Positions 8,518 through 17,251 of a stretch of DNA of 64,000 nt are shown piece after piece; the stretch's first letter is position 1, and the number at the start of each line of letters is the position of its first letter. Source of the DNA: JBATTK01 sp049670505 (GTDB lineage: Bacteria > Bacteroidota > Bacteroidia > Flavobacteriales > Flavobacteriaceae); NCBI GenBank assembly GCA_049670505.1, contig JBATTK010000169.1, positions 1-64,000 of the forward strand, in the 5' to 3' direction. Under the pieces are notes generated by a model. That model had not been told where the DNA came from and made no database searches. It saw only the letters and a list, made by a program, of their open reading frames with translations. Position numbers and translations under genes: made by a program.

Positions 8518-11500
8518 TTAAAAAGTAGCTTTAACACTAACACCATATCTTCTGCCACTTGGTCCGGCCAAGTAATCAAATCCTCTACCGTTACCTACAC
8601 CTGTGGCGGAAACGTTAGGATCAAAGTTGGTGCCGTCCGGAACATTAAAGGCCTTGAAATAAAGGTTTTGTCCGGATACGGTAAAGCTCAGGGAGCCAAA
8701 GGGTGTCTTGTCCAAGAATTTCTTGGGAACGGAATAGCCCAAGGAAACTTCCTGTAGGCGTAAGGTCGTTGCATCAAAAACCCCTAATTCGTCAGGTCCA
8801 AATAACACATTGTTGAAATAGAAGGTAGAATTATTGATCTGCTTGGTGTTGGGGCTTCCGTCCGATTCCTGAACTCCAGGAAGAATAAATGTATTGATCC
8901 TATCCACGGTATCCGTGGTGAGTCCCCTACCCAATAAAGTAGATACGGTTCTGGAGTATACATCACCTCCTTGCGTGTAATTGACCAAGAAAGAAAAGTT
9001 GAAATTCTTATAGGAAAAATTATTGTTGACGTTCAGAATCCAATCTGGGTTAGGATCACCGATAACAAATTGGCCTTGCTCTATTACATAATCCCCGGCG
9101 CTATCGACCAAAAATTCACCTGCATCGTTCCTGGCGATTCTATTACCGACAAGAACCCCAAGTTGCTCTCCTTCAATGGCAGCATTTCCTCTGTCTTCAA
9201 AAGCACCTGCAAAAACTATAATATCGGTATCCTGACCCAAGTCTGTCACTTCTGCATTATTGGTGGTGAAGTTACCGTTCAAGGACCAGTTGACCCCATC
9301 CCCATCATTTCTAAAGATATCTACGCCAAGATCAATTTCCAATCCGTCTCCTTTTATTTCACCAACATTGGTCTGTTGTCTTGTAAAACCTGTAGATGGG
9401 TCCAATGGACGATCAACGATCAAATCCTCAGTAGTCCTGCTATAGTAGGAAGCGTCCAAAGTTACCCTATTGTTAAACAATCTGGACTCTATACCCACTT
9501 CAAATTCTGCTAATAGTTCTGGTTGTAGGTCAGGATTTCCTAATCGGTTACCCACAGAATTGGTTACAACCGTGTTTCCTGCATCTTCAAAGAATTGCGT
9601 ATTGATGTTTAAAACAGATACCGTAGGGAATCCGGTCGGGAAGTTGGCCGAAGTACCATAGCCTGCACGTACTTTAAGATAATTTACACCATTCTCACTT
9701 TTTAATCCTTCAAGAAAGGTTGTCGGAATCAAGGAGATACTGGCACTAGGATAAAATACAGAACGATTTTCTATATCTAGATTTGATACCCAATCATTTC
9801 TTCCGGCCAGTGTTAGATATGCCCAGCGGTCATAATCAAAGTCTACTTGTCCAAAAGCACCGGCAATGTTACGCTCTTGCGAGAACTGAATTTCGTTTTG
9901 GTTCACAAAATTCACATGCCTGAAAACATCAAAAACTTGCTGATCACTACTGGCTACCCCGGTTCTATCGAATACTTCCCTTCTGGAAGTGGCACCCAAG
10001 TTAAAGGTCATGCCTATTTTTTCAGAAAGGTCATAATCGCCGTTTAGGATAAAATCGTGGTTTAAGATAGTATTGGTATTGTTCCAAGTCTGATAGATAC
10101 CACTGATCAATGCCGCATCTTCCTGTCCACGACCCCCTTTGTTTTGTTGATTAGTATTGTTTTCGCTATATACATCCAAGCCAAAACGATATAGGACATT
10201 TAAGTTATCGTTTATATTATAGGTCATGGAAGACTGTCCGAATACCCTATTGGTTACCTGTCGAACCCTTGCATTGTTAATGGTCCAAAGGGGATGCTGT
10301 ATACTATTGTTCTGACGGTAATAAACACTGGAACCATCAATAGGATTTTGGAAAGGTAATCCCTGCACGTCCACACTTCTTGGTGTGAAGAAGATTTCTC
10401 CGAAAATTGAAGAACCATTACCAAAAGCACCGTTACCTTCACTAGCCGCTACAGGAGGGCTAATAAAATCCGTATTGGAAAAGTTTAAAGTACCGGCTAT
10501 TGTAAATTTATTGGAGAGTATGGCTCTACCACCCACGCCCAAGGTATATCTCCTTAATCTGTTACCTGGAGTAAAACCTTCATCATCCAGATGGCCAAAA
10601 TTGGCATTATAAGAAACCTTACCGTCCTCGGAAGATCCCCTGGCATTAATCGAATTGGATTTTACCGCACCGATCCTAAAGAAATTTTCCACACTATCGT
10701 ATGGCCGCCATTCATAACGTGCACCATCGAATTCAGGAAATGCCGCGGGTATTCCCGTTGCGGAACTAGCTGTGGAGTAAGGATGTTCCAAAGTACCATT
10801 ATCATCAATAGCACTACTGTTGCTAAAGCCGGCAACACCATCTCTTTGGAAGCTAGGCCCCCAGTTACTAAAGAACCATCCAAAAGCCTGATCAAAACCA
10901 TTACCAAACTCATCCTGGTAATCCGGTAAAGAGGCAATTTCGTTGAAAAACAAAGAAGAAGTAACCGTAATTTCATTCTTCTTGGCTGCTCCCCCTGCCG
11001 TAGAACCATTTTTTGTGGTAATCAGTATAACACCGTTCCGTCCTTGGGTACCATATAAAGTTGCTGCTGCAAGTCCCTTAAGAACGTTAACACTTTCAAT
11101 GTTGTTGGGATCCAAATCCAAGAATCTACTGGAACCGGAGTTCCCATCAATGAAATCGTTCGTATTATCGCCATCTATGCCACCGGAAGAATTGGTGTCA
11201 CTTGCGAAAGGAACGCCATCAACAATAAACAATGGCTGGTTACTACCGCTAAAGGAACTGAATCCCCTAATGATAATATTTGTTCCGGATCCTGAAAGAC
11301 CACTCTGCTGTGTAATGTTAAGACCGGAAGCCTTACCTGTAAGAACCCTACCAACATCACCTTCTGGTCTTTGCTCCAATTGTTCGCTTCCCACTTCGGA
11401 TACCGCATATCCCAACGCCTGCTTTTCTCTTTTAATACCTTGGGCAGTAACGATTACTTCTTCCAGCGCCTGCGCATCCTCTTCCATTTGGACATTGATG

Positions 11501-11769
11501 GTATTGCTCGTACCCACTACCATGCTGACGTCTTTCTCACCAATATAGGTGAATAAAAGTGTCTGGCCGCTACTCGCAGTTATCGAGTAGTTTCCATCAA
11601 AATCGGTTTGTGTACCTGTTGAGGTTCCCACTACAACAATGTTAACTCCAGGCAGGGGAAGACCATCTTGGTCCGTAACCGTACCTGAAATCGTCTTTTC
11701 CTGTGCAAAAGATAAATGCACAACAAACGCCAATAAGAGCGTTAAGATTCCATTAAGTTTTGTTCTCAT
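8518..11769 (-). CDS. SusC/RagA family TonB-linked outer membrane transporter
   Basis: This 1083-residue protein has a signal peptide (ending HLSFAQ), a carboxypeptidase-regulatory-like domain (residues about 24-95, ISGTVTDQDGLPLPGVNI), a plug domain (LFIVDGVPFAS; NNIESVNVLKG, ATLYGTQGRNGVILITTK) and a C-terminal beta-barrel ending in an aromatic residue (VSVKATF). It should import a substrate with energy from TonB/ExbBD and partner with the SusD homologue downstream. It is divergent from the ribosomal operon. No dedicated sensor (hybrid two-component or anti-sigma factor) lies beside it in this window. Confidence 0.95.
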   Translation of the reverse strand: MRTKLNGILTLLLAFVVHLSFAQEKTISGTVTDQDGLPLPGVNIVVVGTSTGTQTDFDGNYSITASSGQTLLFTYIGEKDVSMVVGTSNTINVQMEEDAQALEEVIVTAQGIKREKQALGYAVSEVGSEQLEQRPEGDVGRVLTGKASGLNITQQSGLSGSGTNIIIRGFSSFSGSNQPLFIVDGVPFASDTNSSGGIDGDNTNDFIDGNSGSSRFLDLDPNNIESVNVLKGLAAATLYGTQGRNGVILITTKNGSTAGGAAKKNEITVTSSLFFNEIASLPDYQDEFGNGFDQAFGWFFSNWGPSFQRDGVAGFSNSSAIDDNGTLEHPYSTASSATGIPAAFPEFDGARYEWRPYDSVENFFRIGAVKSNSINARGSSEDGKVSYNANFGHLDDEGFTPGNRLRRYTLGVGGRAILSNKFTIAGTLNFSNTDFISPPVAASEGNGAFGNGSSIFGEIFFTPRSVDVQGLPFQNPIDGSSVYYRQNNSIQHPLWTINNARVRQVTNRVFGQSSMTYNINDNLNVLYRFGLDVYSENNTNQQNKGGRGQEDAALISGIYQTWNNTNTILNHDFILNGDYDLSEKIGMTFNLGATSRREVFDRTGVASSDQQVFDVFRHVNFVNQNEIQFSQERNIAGAFGQVDFDYDRWAYLTLAGRNDWVSNLDIENRSVFYPSASISLIPTTFLEGLKSENGVNYLKVRAGYGTSANFPTGFPTVSVLNINTQFFEDAGNTVVTNSVGNRLGNPDLQPELLAEFEVGIESRLFNNRVTLDASYYSRTTEDLIVDRPLDPSTGFTRQQTNVGEIKGDGLEIDLGVDIFRNDGDGVNWSLNGNFTTNNAEVTDLGQDTDIIVFAGAFEDRGNAAIEGEQLGVLVGNRIARNDAGEFLVDSAGDYVIEQGQFVIGDPNPDWILNVNNNFSYKNFNFSFLVNYTQGGDVYSRTVSTLLGRGLTTDTVDRINTFILPGVQESDGSPNTKQINNSTFYFNNVLFGPDELGVFDATTLRLQEVSLGYSVPKKFLDKTPFGSLSFTVSGQNLYFKAFNVPDGTNFDPNVSATGVGNGRGFDYLAGPSGRRYGVSVKATF

Positions 11770-12197
11770 TTTTTAATTATTTGAATTAGCTAACTGCTAA
11801 AATCACAATTTCATGTTAATAAACCAAACTAATTTTAATAAAAGTTTAAGACTTATGTTAATAATGCTACTTCCCTAGTTAGCATTGCCAAAAAATGATA
11901 ATTAGATATTTTGGGCACGGGATAATTATTTTTTCAACAATAATTCGAAGATTATACATGCTCTAAAAATTTTGGAAAAGGCTACGGGTGAAACACTTTT
12001 TTTCGTTGAGGACCGGCACATAAGATTAGTGTATATAAATAGGTATAGGTGCACAGATTTACTCCGTTTTTTTTCCGGTATACCCTATGGATAAAAAAAA
12101 GCAAAAAAATTAATCCGAATGGATTTGAATTATTATGAATAATTACTACATTTGCCAGCCCTTAAAAGAGGGTAACATTATACATATATAATATAGT
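11770..12197. other. Divergent control region between the SusC operon and the ribosomal operon
   Basis: A 428-base AT-rich gap without a credible gene. The right end holds the rpsL promoter. On the SusC side a partial -7 match (TTAGTTTG, read on the minus strand at 11825-11832) has no -33 partner, so I do not call a promoter there. Confidence 0.6.
12124..12154 (+). promoter_or_regulatory. Promoter of the ribosomal protein operon
   Basis: TTTG at 12124-12127 and TACATTTG at 12147-12154 are separated by exactly 19 bases, a full match to the Bacteroidota housekeeping promoter (TTTG, N19, TAnnTTTG). It lies 44 bases before the rpsL start and should drive rpsL and the genes behind it. Confidence 0.85.
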
Positions 12198-12572
12198 ATG
12201 CCAACAATTTCACAATTAGTACGAAAAGGAAGGGTCACAATTACTAAGAAGAGTAAATCGGCTGCTTTGGATTCGTGTCCTCAAAGAAGAGGGGTTTGTA
12301 CGCGTGTTTATACGACTACACCTAAGAAACCTAACTCGGCAATGCGAAAAGTTGCAAGGGTAAGGTTGACCAATGGTAAGGAAGTAAATGCCTACATCCC
12401 CGGTGAAGGTCACAATTTGCAAGAGCACTCGATAGTATTAGTAAGAGGCGGAAGAGTTAAGGATTTGCCAGGTGTAAGGTATCACATCGTTAGAGGGGCT
12501 TTGGATACGGCAGGTGTTGCCGGGAGAACCCAGCGTAGATCGAAATACGGAGCAAAACGTCCTAAAAAGTAA
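12198..12572 (+). CDS. rpsL: 30S ribosomal protein S12
   Basis: At 124 residues it is full length for S12, the decoding-centre protein of the small subunit. The TTPKKPNSAMRKVARVRL loop and GGRVKDLPGVRYH are intact, with the Lys residues whose changes give streptomycin resistance unchanged, so a wild-type streptomycin response is expected. It is the first gene of the str-S10-spc-alpha cluster, directly behind a consensus promoter. Confidence 0.98.
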   Translation: MPTISQLVRKGRVTITKKSKSAALDSCPQRRGVCTRVYTTTPKKPNSAMRKVARVRLTNGKEVNAYIPGEGHNLQEHSIVLVRGGRVKDLPGVRYHIVRGALDTAGVAGRTQRRSKYGAKRPKK

Positions 12573-12594
12573 TCATAACTTTTAAAGAGAAGAC

Positions 12595-13071
12595 ATGAGA
12601 AAAAAACAGGCAAAGAAAAGGCCACTTTTACCAGATCCAAGATTTAATGATCAACTGGTAACGCGCTTTGTAAACATGATGATGTGGGATGGTAAGAAAT
12701 CAATAGCTTTTAAGGTTTTTTACGATGCTATAGATATTGTGGAAGAAAAGAAGACGGACGATGAGAAATCAGGTTTGGAATTGTGGAAGGATGCGCTTTC
12801 CAACGTAATGCCCCATGTAGAAGTGAGAAGTAGAAGAGTAGGTGGTGCAACTTTTCAGATACCGATGCAAATAAGACCGGATCGTAAAATCTCCACAGCC
12901 ATGAAATGGTTGATCAGTTATGCCCGTAAACGAAACGAAAAATCCATGGCCCAAAAATTGGCGGCCGAAGTTTTGGCAGCATCAAAAGAAGAGGGAGCAG
13001 CGGTTAAGAAAAGAGTGGATACACATAAAATGGCCGAGGCCAATAAAGCATTCTCTCACTTTAGATTCTAA
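12595..13071 (+). CDS. rpsG: 30S ribosomal protein S7
   Basis: This 158-residue protein binds 16S rRNA, nucleates head assembly of the small subunit and contacts tRNA in the E site. Family motifs are RFVNMMMWDGKKSIAFKVFY near residues 25-45 and VRSRRVGGATFQIPMQIRP near 77-95. It sits 22 bases after rpsL and 9 bases before fusA. In E. coli S7 represses the str operon by translational feedback; no such site can be confirmed here. Confidence 0.98.
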   Translation: MRKKQAKKRPLLPDPRFNDQLVTRFVNMMMWDGKKSIAFKVFYDAIDIVEEKKTDDEKSGLELWKDALSNVMPHVEVRSRRVGGATFQIPMQIRPDRKISTAMKWLISYARKRNEKSMAQKLAAEVLAASKEEGAAVKKRVDTHKMAEANKAFSHFRF

Positions 13072-13080
13072 TTATCAGTA

Positions 13081-15210
13081 ATGGCAAGAGATTTAAAATT
13101 TACTAGAAATATAGGGATTGCAGCGCATATCGATGCTGGAAAAACTACAACCACCGAACGTATACTCTTTTATACCGGTGTAAGTCATAAAATTGGAGAG
13201 GTGCATGATGGTGCAGCTACCATGGACTGGATGGAGCAAGAGCAGGAACGTGGTATTACAATTACCTCTGCGGCTACTACCTGTACCTGGGAGTTTCCAA
13301 TAGAAAATGGTAAGCCGACACCGGATACCAAAGGATATCACTTTAATATTATAGATACCCCCGGTCACGTTGATTTTACGGTTGAAGTGAACCGATCCTT
13401 AAGGGTCCTTGATGGTTTGGTATTCCTTTTTAGTGCAGTTGATGGGGTTGAACCCCAGTCTGAAACTAACTGGAGATTGGCAGATAACTATAAAGTACCT
13501 CGGATAGGTTTCGTTAATAAGATGGATCGCCAAGGGGCTAACTTCTTAATGGTGTGTAAACAGGTCAAAGATATGTTGGGTTCCAATGCCGTACCTATCG
13601 TTTTGCCTATTGGTGACGAGGCCGATTTTAAAGGTATCGTTGATTTGGCAAAAAATAGGGCTATCGTATGGCATGAGGACAACTTCGGATCTACGTTCGA
13701 TGTTGTTGACATTCCCGCAGAAATGGAAGCCGAGGTTAAGGAGTATAGGGCCGCTTTAATTGAAGCGGTTGCTGAGTACGATGAAAATCTAATGGAAAAA
13801 TTCTTCGAGGACGAAGACTCCATAACAGAAGAAGAAGTGCACGCTGCTTTAAGGGCCGCTGTAATGGATAGGGCCATCATTCCTATGATTTGTGGGTCTT
13901 CCTTTAAGAATAAAGGGGTCCAGTTTTTATTGGATGCCGTATGCCGTTACTTGCCAGCACCTATAGATAAAGAAGATATTATAGGAACGAATCCTGATAC
14001 CGGTGAGGAAATTTCACGTAAACCGGATGTAAAAGAACCGTTTGCCGCCCTGGCGTTTAAAATAGCTACCGACCCCTTCGTAGGTCGTTTGGCGTTCTTT
14101 AGAACCTATTCGGGCCGTTTGGATGCCGGATCTTATATATTGAATAACCGTTCTGGCAAGAAAGAGCGTATCTCCCGTATTTATCAAATGCATTCCAATA
14201 AACAAAATGCAATTGATTATATCGAAGCAGGGGATATAGGTGCCGCGGTAGGATTTAAAGATATTAAAACAGGGGATACGATGTCCGATGAGAAACATCC
14301 GATCGTATTGGAAAGTATGGATTTCCCTGATCCCGTAATCGGTATTGCCGTAGAGCCTAAAACAAAGGCCGATATTGATAAGTTAGGAATGTCATTGTCC
14401 AAATTGGCAGAAGAGGATCCTACTTTTCAAGTAAAGACCGATGAAGCTTCCGGACAGACCATTATCTCCGGTATGGGAGAACTTCACTTGGATATTATAG
14501 TAGATCGTTTAAGACGTGAGTTTAAGGTCGAGGTGAATCAGGGGCAACCACAAGTGGAGTACAAAGAGGCAATTACGGCTTCCGCAGATCATAGAGAAGT
14601 ATATAAGAAACAGAGTGGTGGTCGTGGTAAATTTGCGGACATCGTCTTTACTATGGAACCTGCTGAAGAAGGAAAGAGTGGCCTTGAATTCGTTTCGGTC
14701 ATTAAAGGAGGTAACGTTCCTAAGGAATTTATTCCATCTATTGAGAAAGGCTTTAAGATGGCTATGAAGAACGGTCCATTGGCCGGTTATGAAATGGACG
14801 CCATGAAAGTGACATTAAAGGACGGGTCGTACCACGATGTGGATTCCGATCAATTATCCTTTGAACTGGCTGCCAAGATAGGATATAAAAATGCGGCCAA
14901 AGCGGCCAAAGCGGTAATCATGGAACCTATAATGAAGCTAGAGGTGCTTACTCCTGAAGAAAATATGGGAGATATCGTAGGTGACCTTAACCGTAGAAGA
15001 GGTCAGGTAAGTGATATGTCCGATCGGGCAGGTGCCAAGGTAATAAAGGCTACGGTACCCTTATCGGAAATGTTCGGGTACGTAACTTCGCTGAGGACCT
15101 TGTCTTCGGGTAGGGCGACGTCCACAATGGAATTTTCGCACTATGCGGAAACACCATCCAATATTTCAGAAGAAGTAATTAAAGCAGCTAAAGGTGTAAC
15201 AACCGCTTAA
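13081..15210 (+). CDS. fusA: Elongation factor G
   Basis: This 709-residue GTPase drives ribosomal translocation. The nucleotide-binding motifs are complete: AHIDAGKTTTTERIL (P-loop), RGITITSAATT (switch I), DTPGHVD (switch II) and NKMDRQGA. Domains II to V follow, including the GELHLDIIVDRLRREF block of domain III. It is canonical length and co-transcribed with rpsG. The next gene is rpsJ, with no tuf between, which is usual in Bacteroidota. Confidence 0.98.
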   Translation: MARDLKFTRNIGIAAHIDAGKTTTTERILFYTGVSHKIGEVHDGAATMDWMEQEQERGITITSAATTCTWEFPIENGKPTPDTKGYHFNIIDTPGHVDFTVEVNRSLRVLDGLVFLFSAVDGVEPQSETNWRLADNYKVPRIGFVNKMDRQGANFLMVCKQVKDMLGSNAVPIVLPIGDEADFKGIVDLAKNRAIVWHEDNFGSTFDVVDIPAEMEAEVKEYRAALIEAVAEYDENLMEKFFEDEDSITEEEVHAALRAAVMDRAIIPMICGSSFKNKGVQFLLDAVCRYLPAPIDKEDIIGTNPDTGEEISRKPDVKEPFAALAFKIATDPFVGRLAFFRTYSGRLDAGSYILNNRSGKKERISRIYQMHSNKQNAIDYIEAGDIGAAVGFKDIKTGDTMSDEKHPIVLESMDFPDPVIGIAVEPKTKADIDKLGMSLSKLAEEDPTFQVKTDEASGQTIISGMGELHLDIIVDRLRREFKVEVNQGQPQVEYKEAITASADHREVYKKQSGGRGKFADIVFTMEPAEEGKSGLEFVSVIKGGNVPKEFIPSIEKGFKMAMKNGPLAGYEMDAMKVTLKDGSYHDVDSDQLSFELAAKIGYKNAAKAAKAVIMEPIMKLEVLTPEENMGDIVGDLNRRRGQVSDMSDRAGAKVIKATVPLSEMFGYVTSLRTLSSGRATSTMEFSHYAETPSNISEEVIKAAKGVTTA

Positions 15211-15221
15211 ATTTTAGGAAA

Positions 15222-15527
15222 ATGAGTCAGAAAATCAGGATAAAACTAAAATCATACGATCACAACTTGGTGGATAAGTCCGCCGAGAAAATCGTTAAGA
15301 CGGTAAAGACAACCGGAGCTGTTGTAACGGGTCCGATTCCATTACCGACACATAAAAAGATTTTTACGGTATTGCGTTCACCGCATGTGAATAAAAAATC
15401 CAGGGAGCAGTTCCAATTGAGTTCTTATAAAAGACTATTGGATATTTATAGTTCCTCATCAAAAACCATTGATGCCCTAATGAAATTGGAGCTTCCAAGT
15501 GGTGTAGAGGTAGAGATAAAGGTATAA
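15222..15527 (+). CDS. rpsJ: 30S ribosomal protein S10
   Basis: This 101-residue protein belongs to the 30S head and in other bacteria also joins NusB in antitermination. The signature block TGPIPLPTHKKIFTVLRSPH is present near residues 37-56. The gene follows fusA by 11 bases. Unlike E. coli, where it opens the S10 operon, here it is internal, and the first large break (170 bases) comes after it. Confidence 0.98.
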   Translation: MSQKIRIKLKSYDHNLVDKSAEKIVKTVKTTGAVVTGPIPLPTHKKIFTVLRSPHVNKKSREQFQLSSYKRLLDIYSSSSKTIDALMKLELPSGVEVEIKV

Positions 15528-15532
15528 TTCAA

Positions 15533-15550
15533 AATTCTGAATTCAGAATT
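15533..15550. repeat. 18-bp perfect palindrome after rpsJ
   Basis: AATTCTGAATTCAGAATT reads the same on both strands, followed by another half-unit (CTGAATT, 15551-15557). A degenerate relative (ATTCTGGATTCAGGATTC) lies in the rpsN-rpsH spacer near 21963. It resembles simple phrase repeats in flavobacterial spacers; function unknown. Confidence 0.6.
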
Positions 15551-15610
15551 CTGAATTAAAAGACATGTCCGGAGCGTTTCGCAAAGGAAAGACGGTTAAA
15601 AGAATACATT

Positions 15611-15657
15611 CAGGGCTGAATGATTTCTTGCCCTGTTTTTTTTGCCAAAAAAGGGCA
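15611..15657 (+). promoter_or_regulatory. Candidate transcription attenuator before rplC
   Basis: CAGGGC (15611-15616) can pair with GCCCTG (15630-15635) just before eight T residues (15636-15643), the form of an intrinsic terminator. TGCCC with TTTTTT (15629-15633, 15636-15641) can instead pair with AAAAAA-GGGCA (15647-15657), hiding the U tract and breaking the terminator. The two folds exclude each other, as in attenuators. The position, between rpsJ and rplC, is near where L4-dependent control of the S10 operon would act. The folding was judged by eye. Confidence 0.5.
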
Positions 15658-15697
15658 CAAAATTATAACGAGTAATTAATATAAATCAAATATAAAT

Positions 15698-16315
15698 ATG
15701 TCTGGGTTAATAGGAAAAAAAGTAGGTATGACCAGCATTTTTGATGAGAATGGAAAGAATATTCCATGTACCGTCATAGAAGCTGGACCATGCGTGGTTA
15801 CCCAAGTCAGAACCGAAGAGGTAGACGGGTACAGTGCCCTTCAACTTGGTTTCGATGACAAGGCAGAAAAACGTGCGAACAAAGCCGAAACAGGCCACTT
15901 CAAAAAAGCAGGTTCTTCTCCCAAGAAGAAAGTCGTTGAATTTCAAGGTTATGAAGGAGAATACAAATTAGGGGATACACTAGGTGTAGATCTTTTTGTA
16001 GAAGGAGAATTTGTGGATGTATCGGCTACATCCAAGGGAAAAGGATTTCAAGGTGTAGTAAAGAGACATGGTTTCGCCGGTGTAGGTCAGGCAACCCATG
16101 GTCAGCATAACAGGTTAAGGGCGCCAGGTTCCATTGGTGCGGCTTCATATCCTGCAAGGGTCTTTAAGGGAATTAAGATGGCCGGTAGAATGGGTGGCGG
16201 AAAAGTAACCGTTCAAAACCTTAGAGTTTTAAAAGTAGTTCCAGAGAAAAACCTATTAGTAGTAAAAGGTTGTGTTCCTGGTCATAAAAACGCTTACGTA
16301 ACTATTCGAAAGTAA
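15698..16315 (+). CDS. rplC: 50S ribosomal protein L3
   Basis: This 205-residue early-assembly protein reaches the peptidyl transferase centre. The long central loop is evident (HGFAGVGQATHGQHNRLRAP, then GSIGAASYPARVFKGIKMAG). Its stop overlaps the rplD start by one base (TAATG), which suggests translational coupling. A 170-base leader with hairpins precedes it. Confidence 0.98.
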   Translation: MSGLIGKKVGMTSIFDENGKNIPCTVIEAGPCVVTQVRTEEVDGYSALQLGFDDKAEKRANKAETGHFKKAGSSPKKKVVEFQGYEGEYKLGDTLGVDLFVEGEFVDVSATSKGKGFQGVVKRHGFAGVGQATHGQHNRLRAPGSIGAASYPARVFKGIKMAGRMGGGKVTVQNLRVLKVVPEKNLLVVKGCVPGHKNAYVTIRK

Positions 16316-16944
16316 TGAAGGTAGCAGTTTTAGATATTAAAGGAAAAGAAACAGGGAGAAAGGCAGACCTTTCTGATGCTGTTTTTGCTATAGAGCCAAG
16401 CAATCATGCAATCTACTTGGATGTGAAACAATATCTGGCACATCAAAGACAAGGAACGCATAAGGCAAAGGAAAGAGCTGAAATCGTAGGTAGTACAAGA
16501 AAGATAAAAAAGCAAAAAGGAACGGGTACTGCCAGGGCCGGTAGTATAAAATCTCCCATTTTTAGGGGAGGTGGCAGAATTTTTGGACCAAGACCTAAGG
16601 ATTACAAACAAAAGTTGAACAAAAATTTAAAGCGTTTGGCCCGGAAATCCGCCTTGAGTTTAAAGTCAAAGGAAGATGCGATTCTAGTAGTTGAAGACTT
16701 CAATTTTGAGGCCCCAAAAACCAAGGATTTTATACAGGTTTTAAAGTCTTTGGGATTAGAAAACAAAAAATCTTTAATTGTGTTGGGCGATTCAAATAAT
16801 AACGTATATTTGTCGTCACGCAATTTGAAGCGTTCTGAAGTCATAACTAACTCAGAATTAAGCACATATAAGATATTGAATGCAAACAATATTGTGCTTC
16901 TAGAAGGTTCTTTGGAAGGAATTGAATTGAACTTAAATAAATAG
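16315..16944 (+). CDS. rplD: 50S ribosomal protein L4
   Basis: This 209-residue protein lines the exit tunnel with L22. The extended loop shows KKQKGTGTARAGSIKSPIFR and GGGRIFGPRPKDY near residues 63-97. In E. coli L4 also represses its own operon through the S10 leader; the hairpins before rplC are a possible but unproven counterpart. Start and stop fit the neighbours tightly. Confidence 0.97.
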   Translation: MKVAVLDIKGKETGRKADLSDAVFAIEPSNHAIYLDVKQYLAHQRQGTHKAKERAEIVGSTRKIKKQKGTGTARAGSIKSPIFRGGGRIFGPRPKDYKQKLNKNLKRLARKSALSLKSKEDAILVVEDFNFEAPKTKDFIQVLKSLGLENKKSLIVLGDSNNNVYLSSRNLKRSEVITNSELSTYKILNANNIVLLEGSLEGIELNLNK

Positions 16945-16951
16945 GAAAACG

Positions 16952-17242
16952 ATGAGTGTGTTGATAAAGCCGATTATTACCGAAAAAATGACTTCGGACA
17001 GTGAGTTGTTCAATCGTTATGGTTTCGTTGTTGATCCAAAGGCCAACAAGCTTCAGATCAAAGATGCCGTCGAAGCTACATATGGAGTTTCCGTAGAAAA
17101 AGTTCGCACAATGAATTATGGTCCTTCCCGTAAATCCCGTTACACCAAAACCGGTGTTCAACATGGGAAAACGAACGCATTTAAAAAAGCGATCGTTGAT
17201 GTTGCGGAAGGCGATATTATTGATTTTTACAGTAATCTATAA
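16952..17242 (+). CDS. rplW: 50S ribosomal protein L23
   Basis: At 96 residues it is normal length for L23, which sits at the tunnel exit and docks trigger factor and SRP. The N-terminal VLIKPIITEKMT and the NYGPSRKSRYTKTG loop (residues about 51-64) are family features. It is 7 bases after rplD. Confidence 0.97.
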   Translation: MSVLIKPIITEKMTSDSELFNRYGFVVDPKANKLQIKDAVEATYGVSVEKVRTMNYGPSRKSRYTKTGVQHGKTNAFKKAIVDVAEGDIIDFYSNL

Positions 17243-17251
17243 AGACAAGAA

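Noticed and set aside
10943..11548. A 201-codon plus-strand frame opposite the SusC gene, and other long antisense frames (for example 30149-30886 opposite carA, 42373-42867 opposite the RND gene)
   Set aside because: Each lies fully within a well-supported gene on the other strand, shows no family motif or signal, and is explained by codon bias of the real gene.
11825..11855. A promoter for the SusC operon around TTAGTTTG (minus strand)
   Set aside because: The -7 box has one mismatch and no TTTG lies at the proper distance, so support is insufficient.
15211..15221. Absence of tuf between fusA and rpsJ as a possible deletion
   Set aside because: Bacteroidota normally carry tuf elsewhere; the tight fusA-rpsJ spacing is the usual state.
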